64,000 nucleotides of DNA from Streptomyces sp. RKND-216 (GTDB taxonomy: Bacteria > Actinomycetota > Actinomycetes > Streptomycetales > Streptomycetaceae): positions 1,097,001 through 1,161,000 of the forward strand of contig NZ_SSBQ01000002.1 of NCBI RefSeq assembly GCF_004795255.1, given 5' to 3'. The notes beneath the pieces are model-generated. The model made no database searches, had not been told where the DNA came from, and saw nothing but the letters and a program-made list of their open reading frames with translations. The first letter of the stretch is position 1. Every line of letters starts with the position of its first letter. Below, piece after piece: positions 34,087 to 43,840 of the stretch. Position numbers and translations under genes: made by a program.

Positions 34087-34986
34087 TCAGCCGGTGAGCC
34101 AGGCCGGATCGAGGACACCCTCGGCCACGATCACCGCCGGGCCCGTCATCTCGATCTCCCCGTCGGGGCGTTCGGTGATGACCAGACGTCCGCCGGGAAC
34201 GTCGACGGTGTAGGTGACGGGTGCTCCGTCGGCGGCCGGGTCGGCACCGTCGCGGCGTGCGGCGGCGACCATCACCGCGCAGGCGCCCGTACCGCAGGAA
34301 CGGGTTTCGCCGGAGCCGCGTTCGTGGACGCGGAGAGCGACGTGGCGCGGCCCGCGGTCGACGGCGAACTCGACGTTGACGCCGTCGGGGTAGGCCGTCG
34401 CCGGGGTGACCAGCGGGGGTTCGAGCAGGCGCCCGGCGTGGTCGAGGTCGTCGACGAAGACGACGGCGTGCGGGTTGCCCATGCCGACGTGCCGGGCGGG
34501 CCAGCTGCGGTCGCCGACGGTCACCGTGACGTCGCCCTCGGGGAGCGCGGCACGGCCCATGCCGACGGTGACGGGTCCGGTGGCGAGGGCCCCGAACGCC
34601 CCGGTGGGTGCGTCCTTGGCGAGGTGGACCCGCCGCAGCCCGGCGCGGGTGGCCACGACGAGATCGCCGGGCGGCACCAGGCCGGCACGGTTCAGGTAGC
34701 GGGCGAAGACGCGGACGCCGTTGCCGCACATCTCGGCGATGCTGCCGTCAGCGTTGCGGTAGTCCATGAACCACTCGGCGTCACCCGCCGTCTCCCGGGC
34801 CTCGGGGTGCGCGGCGGAGCGCACGACGCGGAGCAGGCCGTCACCGCCCACTCCGGCCCGGCGGTCGCACAGGCGCCGTACGGCGGCGGCGTCCAGAGCG
34901 AGGGCGCCGTCCGGGTCGGGGACGATCACGAAGTCGTTCTCGGTGCCATGCCCCTTGAGGAACGGCACGGGCTGCACGGTGCTCAC
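34087..34986 (-). CDS. dapF: Diaminopimelate epimerase
   Basis: Converts LL- to meso-diaminopimelate, the penultimate step to lysine. Streptomyces peptidoglycan contains LL-diaminopimelate, so here the enzyme serves lysine synthesis mainly. 299 residues. The two catalytic cysteines are Cys87 in AEMCGNGVR and Cys230 in ETRSCGTGACAV. Other family blocks are LKGHGTENDFVIVPD, DRRAGVGGDGLLRV and HVGMGNPHAVVFVDDL. GTG start at 34986. The 232 bases downstream, before rshA, hold no gene that I can recognise. Confidence 0.95.
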   Translation of the reverse strand: MSTVQPVPFLKGHGTENDFVIVPDPDGALALDAAAVRRLCDRRAGVGGDGLLRVVRSAAHPEARETAGDAEWFMDYRNADGSIAEMCGNGVRVFARYLNRAGLVPPGDLVVATRAGLRRVHLAKDAPTGAFGALATGPVTVGMGRAALPEGDVTVTVGDRSWPARHVGMGNPHAVVFVDDLDHAGRLLEPPLVTPATAYPDGVNVEFAVDRGPRHVALRVHERGSGETRSCGTGACAVMVAAARRDGADPAADGAPVTYTVDVPGGRLVITERPDGEIEMTGPAVIVAEGVLDPAWLTG

Positions 34987-35088
34987 GGCATCGATCGTAT
35001 CGGCAGGCGCGGCCCGCGGGCGCGGCGCGGCCCGGGGCGCCGACGGCCGGGAGTGCTGACCGGCCGGGGCCCGAGCTGCGGCGCGGGC

Positions 35089-35556
35089 TCAGCCGGAGAG
35101 GCGGGCGACCCGCCACAGGGCGAGCGCGGCGAGGGTGCCGACCACGGCGGTGTAGGCGAGCACCACCCGCCAGTTCGCTCTCTCACCGGACCCCGGCGCG
35201 GGCAGGCCCGGCCAGACGTGCCCGACGCGCCGCGCCGCGATCACGCCCCATCCGGCGGCGCAGCAGCAGATCAGCAGGCCGAGCATGGCCACCACCGCGC
35301 CGGAACGTCCGCCGGGCTCGAAGGCCAGCGGGAAGGCGAACATGAGCGAGCCGAGGGCGCCCAGTATCACGATGGGCGCGAGCTGCCAGAGCCGTAGCCG
35401 GCGCGGGGGCCGCAGTTCGTGCGGCTCGACCGGCGGGTCCTGGTCGGGAAGGTCCTCGTCGCCGATCTCGTCCCGGACCGCGGGGGTCGGGGAGTAGTCC
35501 AGGTAGGCCCCGTACTCCGCTGCGGACTCTTCGTCGTCACGAGGGCCGGCTGCCAT
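35089..35556 (-). CDS. Small membrane protein of unknown function
   Basis: 155 residues from the ATG at 35556; a GTG two codons upstream is equally near the ribosome binding site GGAGGG. The first 60 residues are acidic (DDEESAAEYGAYLDYSP, DEIGDEDLPDQDPP). Three hydrophobic segments follow: LAPIVILGALGSLMFAFPLA, GAVVAMLGLLICCCAAGWGV and WRVVLAYTAVVGTLAALALW. It lies between miaA and dapF on the same strand and appears conserved in this place in Streptomyces. No known motif. Confidence 0.75.
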   Translation of the reverse strand: MAAGPRDDEESAAEYGAYLDYSPTPAVRDEIGDEDLPDQDPPVEPHELRPPRRLRLWQLAPIVILGALGSLMFAFPLAFEPGGRSGAVVAMLGLLICCCAAGWGVIAARRVGHVWPGLPAPGSGERANWRVVLAYTAVVGTLAALALWRVARLSG

Positions 35557-35661
35557 CGCCACGTGCCCTCCACTCCTGCTGAACAACTCGAACGATGGTC
35601 GATGATGGCACGCCGGAAGGGCCGTCCAGCACGCTCAGGACGTCCCGATGCCATCACGTGA

Positions 35662-36618
35662 TCAGGCTGTGACCGGTCGTTCGAGCAAGGCCAGTGCCGC
35701 ACCCGTCAGGCCGTCCCGCGCGTCGTCCGCACCGCTGAGCCAGTGCACCCGCGGGTCCCGCCGAAACCAGGAGTCCTGGCGGCGGGCGAAGCGCTTGGTG
35801 GCCCGTACGGTCTCCGCGCGGGCCTCGTCCTCCGTGCAGTCGCCCGCGAGGGCCGCCAGCACCTGCTGGTAGCCGAGAGCGCGGGACGCCGTGCGGCCCT
35901 CCCGCAGCCCTTCCCGTTCCAGCGCGCGGACCTCGTCGACCAGGCCGGCCTCCCACATCCGGTCGACCCTGCGGGCGATCCGCCCGTCCAGCTCGGGACG
36001 CGGCACCTCGACGCCGATCTGCAGCGTGTCGTAGACGGACTCGTGGCCGGGGAGGTTCGCGGTGAAGGGGCGGCCGGTGATCTCGATGACCTCCAGCGCC
36101 CGCACCACGCGCCTGCCGTTGCTGGGCAGGATGGCGCGCGCCGCCTGCGGGTCCGCGGCCGCGAGACGGGCGTGCAGCGGACCGGAACCGCCCTCGGCGA
36201 GTTCGGCCTCCAGGCGGGCCCGGACGTCCGGGTCGGTGCCGGGGAACTCCAGCACGTCGATGGCGCCGCGCACGTACAGACCCGAGCCGCCGACCAGCAC
36301 CGGCACGCGGCCTGCGGCGAGCAGCCGCTCGATCTCCGCCCGGGCCAGCCGCTGGTACTCGGCCACGCTGGCCGCCTCGGTGACGTCCCAGACGTCCAGG
36401 AGGTGGTGCGGAACGTCCCGCCGCTCCGACCCGGTCAGCTTGGCCGTGCCGATGTCCATGCCGCGGTAGAGCTGCATGGAGTCGGCGTTGACGATCTCGC
36501 CCCCCAGCGTGCGGGCCAGCTCGACGGCGAGATCGGACTTGCCGGCGGCGGTGGCGCCGACGACGGCCACGACCTGGAGCGACGGCGGTGTTTCGGGGGT
36601 GCGGGAGGGGGCTGTCAC
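35662..36618 (-). CDS. miaA: tRNA dimethylallyltransferase
   Basis: Adds an isoprenoid group to N6 of A37 in tRNAs that read UNN codons, the step before methylthiolation by MiaB, which is encoded 1.3 kb away. 318 residues. GATAAGKSDLAVELARTLGG (Walker A, residues 21-28), VNADSMQLYRGMDIGTAKLT, VPHHLLDVWDVTEAASVAEY, LVGGSGLYVRGA and ALGYQQVLAALAG are standard blocks; ATKRFARRQDSWFRRDPRV is the tRNA-binding segment. The GTG at 36618 is preferred because the conserved domain begins soon after; its ribosome binding site is weak. Confidence 0.95.
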   Translation of the reverse strand: MTAPSRTPETPPSLQVVAVVGATAAGKSDLAVELARTLGGEIVNADSMQLYRGMDIGTAKLTGSERRDVPHHLLDVWDVTEAASVAEYQRLARAEIERLLAAGRVPVLVGGSGLYVRGAIDVLEFPGTDPDVRARLEAELAEGGSGPLHARLAAADPQAARAILPSNGRRVVRALEVIEITGRPFTANLPGHESVYDTLQIGVEVPRPELDGRIARRVDRMWEAGLVDEVRALEREGLREGRTASRALGYQQVLAALAGDCTEDEARAETVRATKRFARRQDSWFRRDPRVHWLSGADDARDGLTGAALALLERPVTA

Positions 36619-36766
36619 AGCGCCAGTCTCGCAAACGCGCGGCGGCTCGCTCACGGCGGGCGAGTTGTCACATGCCCGGATATGACCCAGGGTGGATATG
36701 GGCGATTCGCCCCGCTTCATCGTGAGCGCCCCACACTCTCAGCAGTCCACAGGAAAGGTGACCGCC

Positions 36767-36994
36767 ATGAGCTTCATGGACAAGGTCAAGGGCATGCTCG
36801 GCCAGCACGGCGACAAGGCCGACCAGGGCATGGAGAAGGCCGGGAACACTCTGGACGAGCGCACCGGCGGCAAGCACAGCGACAAGATCGACACCGGCTC
36901 GCAGAAGGGCCAGGAGGCGATGGACCGCTGGACGCAGGAAGGGGGCCAGGGCGGCGACGAGGCCGGAGGCCGCGGCGGTGGCAGCGCGGCCTGA
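36767..36994 (+). CDS. Small MT0933-type antitoxin-like protein
   Basis: 75 residues, hydrophilic and rich in Gly, Lys and Asp: MSFMDKVKGMLGQHGDKADQ, GMEKAGNTLDERTGGKHSDK, IDTGSQKGQEAMDRW. This pattern defines the MT0933-like family labelled antitoxin in databases, though a toxin partner is rarely shown. GGAAAGGTG precedes the ATG. No toxin-like gene adjoins it, so it may act alone or have a stress role (unknown). Divergent from miaA. Confidence 0.8.
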   Translation: MSFMDKVKGMLGQHGDKADQGMEKAGNTLDERTGGKHSDKIDTGSQKGQEAMDRWTQEGGQGGDEAGGRGGGSAA

Positions 36995-37024
36995 GCCGTC
37001 GCGCAACGGGGGCGAGGGGCAGCG

Positions 37025-37056
37025 GAGCGGGGGCGGCCGGCGGGCCGCCCCCGCTC
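37025..37056. terminator. Bidirectional hairpin between antitoxin-like gene and LigB-like gene
   Basis: Perfect 14-bp stem, 37025-37038 (GAGCGGGGGCGGCC) against 37043-37056, loop GGCG, between convergent genes ending at 36994 and 37097. Confidence 0.85.
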
Positions 37057-37096
37057 CCGTACGTGTGCCGGCCGCGCCCAGCCGCCACCCCCGGCC

Positions 37097-37813
37097 TCAG
37101 GACCAGCCGACGACCAGGTAACCCACGCCGTACGGGGCGGCGTCGTACAGGAGCCGCCCGGTGAGCCCGGCGTCCTCCGCCGCCCCGGCCAGGACCTGCC
37201 ATCCGGCGCGACCGGACGCGCCCAGTTCGTACGCCTGCTCCTCGTCGAGCGCGAGGAGCGCGGACACGTCGGCGGCTCCCAGCGCCCTCGCCACGGACGC
37301 GTCGAAGTCGGCGGCGCGCGGGTCGAAGTAGCCCGGCGCCTTCAGCGTGCGGCACGTGGTGCCGTCGCCCATGACGAGAAGGGCCACACGGGGCGCCGAT
37401 CCGGCGATCTGCCGCCCGGTCTCCGCACACCGCGCCCCGGCGAGCGGCTCGCCCACGCCCAGACCCTCCACCGGCGCGCCGGCCCACGCGGTGCGCTCGA
37501 GCAGCCAGCCGCCGACCGCCAGCGAGGGCGGCAGCTCGTGCGCCTGCGGAGCCGCTTCGGAGGCGGGGCCCAGCGTCACGTCCAGGTCGACCCCGAAGCC
37601 GCGGAACGAGCCGCGCGCCCCCTGCGGGTACGGGCCCCGCGCGGAGGGTTCCGCAGGCCCGACGACGACCAGCCGGTCGGGTCGGGCGGCGGCCAGCACC
37701 GCGAGCGCGTCGAAACAGGCGGCGCGCGCGTCGTCCATCTCGGGGGCGGCGCCCCCCGCGACCTCGGGCACCAGCAGCGGCGGACACGGGCACACGGCGG
37801 CGGCGACAAGCAT
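37097..37813 (-). CDS. LigB-like (class III extradiol dioxygenase superfamily) protein
   Basis: 238 residues. MLVAAAVCPCPPLLVPEVAG opens as in MEMO/LigB-superfamily proteins found at this place in Streptomyces. Further blocks are ARPDRLVVVGPAEPSARGPY, PRVALLVMGDGTTCRTLKAP, GYFDPRAADFDASVARALGA and LLYDAAPYGVGYLVVGWS. The His/Glu metal ligands of true extradiol dioxygenases are not all obvious, so catalysis is uncertain. It lies downstream of miaB on the same strand, separated by 139 bases with a hairpin. Confidence 0.75.
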   Translation of the reverse strand: MLVAAAVCPCPPLLVPEVAGGAAPEMDDARAACFDALAVLAAARPDRLVVVGPAEPSARGPYPQGARGSFRGFGVDLDVTLGPASEAAPQAHELPPSLAVGGWLLERTAWAGAPVEGLGVGEPLAGARCAETGRQIAGSAPRVALLVMGDGTTCRTLKAPGYFDPRAADFDASVARALGAADVSALLALDEEQAYELGASGRAGWQVLAGAAEDAGLTGRLLYDAAPYGVGYLVVGWS

Positions 37814-37832
37814 GACGGCAGCTTACGGCCCG

Positions 37833-37864
37833 CGCGCCGTGCGGCTCGTGGGATGCACGGCGCG
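37833..37864 (-). terminator. Possible hairpin terminator after miaB
   Basis: 10-bp stem, 37833-37842 (CGCGCCGTGC) against 37855-37864, with a 12-base loop, about 90 bases past the miaB stop and upstream of the LigB-like gene. Confidence 0.5.
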
Positions 37865-37952
37865 GCGGTCGCTGCCACCGGCACGGCCCGGCGCCCCGTA
37901 CGAGGCAGGGGACGCGCGGACCGCCCGGCAGCAGGGGGGCGCGGCGCGAAGC

Positions 37953-39440
37953 TCAGCAGACGCTGCAGCCGCCGCCCGCGGACGCCGGCTGCGGCGCGGG
38001 GGCGCCGACGGTGGGCAGGCCGAGCATGACGCCGCCGCCCGCGGAAGCCGGCTCGGCGTTGCGCCGCTCCCAGGCGTCGCCCGCGCGGGTGCGGCGCACG
38101 GCCCGCGCCGGGCCCTCGGCGAGCAGGTGGTGCGGGGCGGCGTAGGTGACCTCGGTCTCGACCACGTCGCCGGGGCGTACCGGCTCCTCGGGGCGGGCGA
38201 AGTGCACCAGCCGGTTGTCCCGGGCACGGCCGGACAGCCGCCGGGTGGCGTCGTCCTTCCGGCCCTCCCCCTCGGCGACCATGACCTCCAGGGTGCGCCC
38301 GACCTGCTTCTTGTTCTCCGCCCAGGAGATCTCCTCCTGGAGCGCGACCAGCCGCTCGTAGCGCCGCTGGACGACGGCCTTGGGGATCTGGTCGTCCATC
38401 TCGGCGGCCGGCGTGCCGGGGCGCTTGCTGTACTGGAAGGTGAACGCCTGCGCGAAGCGGGACTCGCGCACGACGTGCAGCGTCTCCTCGAAGTCCTCCT
38501 CGGTCTCACCGGGGAAGCCCACGATGATGTCGGTGGAGATCGCCGCCTCCGGGATCGACGCGCGGACCTTCTCGATGATGCCGAGGAAGCGGTCCTGCCG
38601 GTAGCTGCGGCGCATGGCCTTCAGCACCCGGGACGAGCCGGACTGCAGCGGCATGTGCAGCTGGGGCATCACGTTCGGCGTCTCGGCCATCGCCGCGATC
38701 ACGTCGTCGGTGAAGTCGCGCGGGTGCGGGGAGGTGAAGCGGACGCGCTCCAGCCCGTCGATCCGTCCGCAGGCGCGCAGCAGCTTGCCGAACGCCTCGC
38801 GGTCACCGATGTCGCTGCCGTAGGCGTTGACGTTCTGGCCGAGCAGGGTGATCTCGCTGACGCCCTCGGCCACCAGCGCCTCCACCTCGGCCAGGATGTC
38901 GCCGGGCCGACGGTCCTTCTCCTTGCCGCGCAGCTGCGGCACGATGCAGAAGGTGCAGGTGTTGTTGCAGCCGACGGAGACCGAGACCCAGGCGGCGTAC
39001 GGGCTCTCGCGACGGGTCGGCAACGTGGAGGGGAACGCCTCCAGCGACTCGGCGATCTCGACCTGCGCCTCCTGCTCGACGCGGGCGCGCTCCAGCAGCA
39101 CCGGCAGCTTGCCGACGTTGTGCGTGCCGAAGACCACGTCCACCCACGGGGCGCGCCGGACGATGGTGTCCCGGTCCTTCTGCGCCAGGCAGCCGCCGAC
39201 GGCGATCTGCATCCCGGGGCGGGCGGCCTTCCTGGGCGCCAGCTGCCCGAGGTTGCCGTACAACCGGTTGTCGGCGTTCTCGCGCACCGCACAGGTGTTG
39301 AACACCACGACGTCGGCGCCGTCGGCGTCCTCGGGGGCACGCTGATAACCGGCGTCTTCCAGCAGGCCCGCCATCCGCTCGCTGTCGTGAACGTTCATCT
39401 GGCAGCCGAACGTCCGCAGCTCATAAGTCTTCGCACTCAT
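37953..39440 (-). CDS. miaB: tRNA-2-methylthio-N6-dimethylallyladenosine synthase
   Basis: Radical-SAM methylthiotransferase acting on i6A37 in tRNA. 495 residues. The N-terminal UPF0004 cluster cysteines are in [28 protein letters not shown] and [10 protein letters not shown]. The radical SAM motif is [20 protein letters not shown]. Also seen are [20 protein letters not shown] and [20 protein letters not shown], and a TRAM domain at about residue 385-450. The C-terminal 40 residues are a Gly/Ala-rich tail ending GGGCSVC, which resembles a CxxC end but has no assigned role. ATG at 39440. Confidence 0.96.
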   Translation of the reverse strand: MSAKTYELRTFGCQMNVHDSERMAGLLEDAGYQRAPEDADGADVVVFNTCAVRENADNRLYGNLGQLAPRKAARPGMQIAVGGCLAQKDRDTIVRRAPWVDVVFGTHNVGKLPVLLERARVEQEAQVEIAESLEAFPSTLPTRRESPYAAWVSVSVGCNNTCTFCIVPQLRGKEKDRRPGDILAEVEALVAEGVSEITLLGQNVNAYGSDIGDREAFGKLLRACGRIDGLERVRFTSPHPRDFTDDVIAAMAETPNVMPQLHMPLQSGSSRVLKAMRRSYRQDRFLGIIEKVRASIPEAAISTDIIVGFPGETEEDFEETLHVVRESRFAQAFTFQYSKRPGTPAAEMDDQIPKAVVQRRYERLVALQEEISWAENKKQVGRTLEVMVAEGEGRKDDATRRLSGRARDNRLVHFARPEEPVRPGDVVETEVTYAAPHHLLAEGPARAVRRTRAGDAWERRNAEPASAGGGVMLGLPTVGAPAPQPASAGGGCSVC

Positions 39441-39533
39441 CTCAGTCGACCAGGGTACGCCGTCCGCTGTGACGCACCTCCTCCCGTCCCGCACTCCCCC
39501 GCGGCGGCCCACCGATGGCAGGATGCGGCGGTC

Positions 39534-40541
39534 ATGACCGCATCCCGCTTCCTCGCCCCCCGCCCCGGCGTCCCGGGAGGCCGCGCGCTCGGCGGCGCCG
39601 CCCTCCTCGTGGTGCTCGGGCTGCTCGCGTGGTGGCTGGTGCCCGCGGGCCCCGCCCAGCCGCGCGGCACGCTCACGTTCGCCACCGGCGTGCCCACCGG
39701 GGTGTACCAGCAATACGGCTCGCTGCTGAAGCAGCGCCTGGCGCGGGACGTGCCCGGACTGAGCATGGAGCTGGTGCCGAGCCAGGGGTCGGTGCAGAAC
39801 ATCGACATGCTGGTCTCCGGGGAGGCCGACTTCACCATCGCCCAGTCCGACGCCGTGGCCGCCCATCTGAAGCAGGGCGGCGAGGGCGGGGACGGGCTGC
39901 GGGCGGTCGCGCGGCTCTACGACGACTACATGCAGCTCGTGGTCCCGGCCGAGTCGCCGGTCCGGGAGGCACGCGATCTGCGGGGACTGCGGGTCGGGAT
40001 GGGCGAGGAGCGTTCCGGGGTCAGCCTGGTCGCCGGGCGGCTCCTGGAGGCGGCCGGCCTGGACCGGGAGCAGGACATCGACGCGGTCCCGGCGGGCATC
40101 GACGTCATGCCCGGCATGCTGGAGAGCGGGAAGCTGGACGCGTTCTTCTGGTCCGGCGGTCTGCCCACGGGCGCCATCGAGGACCTCGCCGTCATGGACC
40201 ACATCCGCCTGGTGCCGCTCGGCGCGCTCATGCCGCGCCTGCACCGGATGGAGCCCGAGACCCGGCACTACCGGGCGGCGGTGATGCCGGGCGACGCCTA
40301 TCCGAGCGTGCAGCAGGGCGAGCCGGTGGACACCATCGCGGTGAGCAACCTGCTGGTCACCACCGCGGATGCGGACCCGGCGGTGACCGAGGCCCTGACC
40401 CGTTCGCTGATCCGCAGCCGGGACACCATCGGGCAGCGGGTGCACGCGGCCCAGAAGGTCGACCTGCGGACCGCGATCTACACCGACCCGCTCCGCCTGC
40501 ACACCGGGGCACAGCGCTACTACCGGGCCGTCAAACCGTGA
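39534..40541 (+). CDS. TAXI-family solute-binding protein
   Basis: 335 residues, with an N-terminal membrane anchor or signal ([20 protein letters not shown]) and then the TAXI fold: [80 protein letters not shown] and [24 protein letters not shown] proteins bind small carboxylates for TRAP transporters or act as sensors beside histidine kinases. No TRAP permease lies beside it. In S. coelicolor I recall a two-component pair close to the homologue, but none adjoins it here. Divergent from miaB. Confidence 0.88.
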   Translation: MTASRFLAPRPGVPGGRALGGAALLVVLGLLAWWLVPAGPAQPRGTLTFATGVPTGVYQQYGSLLKQRLARDVPGLSMELVPSQGSVQNIDMLVSGEADFTIAQSDAVAAHLKQGGEGGDGLRAVARLYDDYMQLVVPAESPVREARDLRGLRVGMGEERSGVSLVAGRLLEAAGLDREQDIDAVPAGIDVMPGMLESGKLDAFFWSGGLPTGAIEDLAVMDHIRLVPLGALMPRLHRMEPETRHYRAAVMPGDAYPSVQQGEPVDTIAVSNLLVTTADADPAVTEALTRSLIRSRDTIGQRVHAAQKVDLRTAIYTDPLRLHTGAQRYYRAVKP

Positions 40542-40689
40542 CAGCGGCGCCGCGGGACGCGCACGGGGGTTCCGGCACCGGGCGGTGACGGGTACGGATG
40601 GCGTGGGGCCGCCCGCCGAACGACCCCGCTGGGGGGCCGGTGCTCGCCGGCCCGCGCGTCCGTCCCGCCCGAGCGAAGGAGCCGCCGAC

Positions 40690-43600
40690 ATGCACGACGA
40701 ACGCAGCACCGTCGAAGCCCGCCTGCGTCGCGTACTGGACGAACGGCTCAGGCCCGCCGTGCACGGCTCGCCGGTGCCGCTGACGGTGGAGCGCTGGGAG
40801 GCGCCGGGTGAACCGGTGCCGGTGTCCGAGGGGCTGGCGGCGACGTACGGGCCGGCGGCCGTGGGTGAGAAATGGGGGCCGGCCTGGGGCACCACCTGGT
40901 TCCGGCTGACCGGGCGGGTGCCCGCGGAGTGGTCCGGACAGCGGGTCGAGGCGCTGCTCGACCTCGGTTTCGACCGGGACATGCCGGGCTTCCAGTGCGA
41001 GGGCCTGGTGCACCGCGCGGACGGCGAGGTGGTGAAGGGCCTCAGTCCGCGGAACGCCTGGGCGCCCGTCGCCGCGCCGGCCGCGGGTGGCGAGGAGGTC
41101 GAGCTGTACGTCGAGGCGGCGTCCAACCCGGTCCTCAACACGCCGCAGACGCCGACGTACCAGGGCGACCGGCTCACCGCGGGCAGCGGCCCGCTGTACC
41201 GGCTCGGGCGGATGGACCTCGCGGTGTTCCGCCCCGAGGTGTGGGAGTTGGTCCACGACCTGGAGGTGGCGGATGCGCTGATGCGTGAACTGCCGCTGGA
41301 GGACGCCCGGCGCTGGGAGCTGCTGCGGGCCCTCGGCGAGGCGCTGGACGCCGTGGACCTCGCGGACGTCTCCGGCACCGCCGCACGGGGCCGGGAACGG
41401 CTCGCCGACGTGCTGGCGACACCGGCCCGGCCGTCCGCGCACCGGATCAGCGCGGTGGGGCACGCGCACATCGACTCGGCCTGGCTGTGGCCGCTGCGGG
41501 AGACCGTGCGGAAGGTCGCGCGCACTGCGTCCAACACGGTGGCGCTGATGGAGGATCATCCCGAGTACGTCTTCGCGATGTCGCAGGCCCAGCAGTACGC
41601 CTGGCTCAAGGAGCACCGGCCCGAGGTGTACGCCCGGGTGCGGAAGAAGGTGGCGGACGGGCAGTTCGTGCCGGTCGGCGGGATGTGGGTGGAGTCGGAC
41701 ACCAACATGGTCGGCGGCGAGGCCATGGCGCGCCAGTTCCTCTACGGGAAGCGGTTCTTCCTCGAGGAGTTCGGGGTGGAGACGAAGGAGGTGTGGCTGC
41801 CGGACTCCTTCGGCTACACGGCGGCGATGCCGCAGATCGTGCACCTGGCCGGCTGCCGCTGGTTCCTGACCCAGAAGATCTCCTGGAGCCGCACGAACCC
41901 CTTCCCGCACCACACCTTCTGGTGGGAGGGCATCGACGGCACCCGGGTGTTCACCCACTTCCCTCCGGTCGACACCTACAACTCCGACCTGAGCGGCCGG
42001 GAGATGGCGCACGCGGCCCGCAACTACCGCGACAAGGGCGGCGGCACGCGTTCGCTCGCCCCTTTCGGCTGGGGCGACGGCGGGGGAGGCGCGACCCGCG
42101 AGATGCTGGCCCGCGCGGCCCGGCTGGCGGACCTGGAGGGCTCGCCACGGGTGACCGTCGAGCGGCCGTCGGCGTTCTTCGAAAAGGCCCACAAGGAGTA
42201 CCCGGACGCCCCGGTGTGGGCGGGCGAGCTGTATCTGGAGCTGCACCGCGGCACGTACACCTCGCAGGCGAAGACCAAGCAGGGCAACCGGCACAGCGAG
42301 TCGCTGCTGCGCGAGGCCGAGCTGTGGTCGGCCACCGCGACGCTGCGCGTCCCCGGCTTCGGCTACCCGTACGACGAACTGGAGCGGATCTGGAAGACGG
42401 TGCTGCTGCACCAGTTCCACGACATCCTGCCCGGTTCGTCCATCGCCTGGGTGCACCGGGAGGCACGGGAGACCTACGCGCGCGTCAGGGCCGAACTGGA
42501 GGCGCTGATCGACACCGCGCAGCGGGCCCTGGCCGGGGAGGGCACCGAGGACGTCGTCTTCAACGGCGCCCCGCACGCCCGCAACGGCGTCCCGGGCGGC
42601 GGGGCGGCCCTGCCGGTCCGCGCCGGCGAACCGGTGACCGTCCAGGAGCGGGACGGCGGCGGCTGGGTGCTGGACAACGGGCTGCTGCGTGTCGAGATCG
42701 ACGACCGGGGCCTGGTCGTCTCCGCCGCCGACTACCTGGCCGCGCTGCGCGACGCCGTCCCGCCGGGCGGGGCGGCGAACCTGCTCCAGCTCCACCCGGA
42801 TTTCCCCACCGCTTGGGACGCCTGGGACGTCGACTCCTACTACCGCAACAACGTCACCGACCTCACCGAGGCCGACGAGGTGTCGCTGTCCGCGAACGAC
42901 CCGGGCGAGGCGACGGTGCGGGTGGCGCGCAGCTTCGGCAACGGCTCGTCGGTGGTGCAGCTGCTCACCCTGCGGTCCGGCGAACGGCGGCTGGACATCG
43001 ACACGGAGGTGGACTGGCACGAGTCGGAGACCTTCCTCAAGGCCGCGTTCCCACTGGACCTCAAGGCCGAGCGGTCCGCCGCGGAGACCCAGTTCGGGCA
43101 CGTCTACCGGCCGACCCACACCAACACCTCGTGGGAGGCGGCCAAGTTCGAGATCTGCGCGCACCGCTGGATCCACGTCGCCGAACCCGTGTGGGGCGTG
43201 GCGCTGGTGAACGACTCGACCTACGGACACGACGTCACCCGGGACATCCGTGCGGACGGCGGCCAGACCACGACCGTACGGCTGTCGCTGCTGCGCGCGC
43301 CCCGCTACCCGGACCCGGAGACCGACCAGGGCGGCCACCGTCTGCGGTATGCCCTCGCGGTCGGCGCGGACGAGCCCGCCGCGGTGCGCGAGGGCCACTG
43401 GATCAACCTGCCGGAGCGTGTGGTGCGCGGCTCCGGCGCTTCCGTGCGGCCCCTGGTCGCCGTAGACGGGGAGCAGGTCGTGGTGGAGGCGGTGAAGCTG
43501 GCGGAGGACCGCAGCGGCGACGTGATCGTACGACTGTACGAGGCGCACGGCGGGCGGGCGCGGACGGCGCTGACGGCGGGCTTCCCGGTACGGTCGGTGG

Positions 43601-43734
43601 CCGAGACCGACCTGCTGGAGCGGCCTCTGGACCCGCCGCTCGCGGACGTGGGTCCTCTCGTCGGCGACGGCACGGTGGAGCTGACGCTGCGGCCGTTCCA
43701 GATCGTCACGCTACGGCTGACGGCAGCGGGTTGA
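40690..43734 (+). CDS. Glycoside hydrolase family 38 alpha-mannosidase
   Basis: 1014 residues, no signal peptide, so cytoplasmic. Removes alpha-linked mannose. An N-terminal beta domain ([20 protein letters not shown]) precedes the catalytic barrel with zinc ligands in [12 protein letters not shown] (His260, Asp262), nucleophile Asp372 in [16 protein letters not shown], and the zinc His577 in [17 protein letters not shown]. The C-terminal half has the family's beta-sandwich blocks ([31 protein letters not shown]). GGAG precedes the ATG. Nothing nearby encodes sugar uptake or a regulator, so its substrate source is unclear; turnover of mannosylated glycoproteins or lipids is possible. Confidence 0.92.
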   Translation: MHDERSTVEARLRRVLDERLRPAVHGSPVPLTVERWEAPGEPVPVSEGLAATYGPAAVGEKWGPAWGTTWFRLTGRVPAEWSGQRVEALLDLGFDRDMPGFQCEGLVHRADGEVVKGLSPRNAWAPVAAPAAGGEEVELYVEAASNPVLNTPQTPTYQGDRLTAGSGPLYRLGRMDLAVFRPEVWELVHDLEVADALMRELPLEDARRWELLRALGEALDAVDLADVSGTAARGRERLADVLATPARPSAHRISAVGHAHIDSAWLWPLRETVRKVARTASNTVALMEDHPEYVFAMSQAQQYAWLKEHRPEVYARVRKKVADGQFVPVGGMWVESDTNMVGGEAMARQFLYGKRFFLEEFGVETKEVWLPDSFGYTAAMPQIVHLAGCRWFLTQKISWSRTNPFPHHTFWWEGIDGTRVFTHFPPVDTYNSDLSGREMAHAARNYRDKGGGTRSLAPFGWGDGGGGATREMLARAARLADLEGSPRVTVERPSAFFEKAHKEYPDAPVWAGELYLELHRGTYTSQAKTKQGNRHSESLLREAELWSATATLRVPGFGYPYDELERIWKTVLLHQFHDILPGSSIAWVHREARETYARVRAELEALIDTAQRALAGEGTEDVVFNGAPHARNGVPGGGAALPVRAGEPVTVQERDGGGWVLDNGLLRVEIDDRGLVVSAADYLAALRDAVPPGGAANLLQLHPDFPTAWDAWDVDSYYRNNVTDLTEADEVSLSANDPGEATVRVARSFGNGSSVVQLLTLRSGERRLDIDTEVDWHESETFLKAAFPLDLKAERSAAETQFGHVYRPTHTNTSWEAAKFEICAHRWIHVAEPVWGVALVNDSTYGHDVTRDIRADGGQTTTVRLSLLRAPRYPDPETDQGGHRLRYALAVGADEPAAVREGHWINLPERVVRGSGASVRPLVAVDGEQVVVEAVKLAEDRSGDVIVRLYEAHGGRARTALTAGFPVRSVAETDLLERPLDPPLADVGPLVGDGTVELTLRPFQIVTLRLTAAG

Positions 43735-43797
43735 CGGCTGTGTGGACAGCTGCGGGTCGACGGCGCGTCGGCGGCCGCCGAGCCTGACCCCACTCGG

Positions 43798-43833
43798 CCG
43801 CCGGGCGGGCTTCTTTGAGAGTCCGCCCGGCGG
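43798..43833. terminator. Bidirectional hairpin between mannosidase and FAD monooxygenase
   Basis: Perfect 11-bp stem, 43798-43808 (CCGCCGGGCGG) against 43823-43833, with a 14-base loop, lying between the convergent stops at 43734 and 43841. Confidence 0.8.
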
Positions 43834-43840
43834 CAGGCGG

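Noticed and set aside
37347..39533. Long N-terminal extension of the TAXI protein frame
   Set aside because: The upstream part is antisense to miaB and the LigB-like gene. Protein similarity and the signal segment start at 39534.
40531..43548. A 1005-codon open frame on the minus strand
   Set aside because: Antisense of the GH38 mannosidase gene, with composition typical of a shadow frame; no ribosome binding site or known motif.
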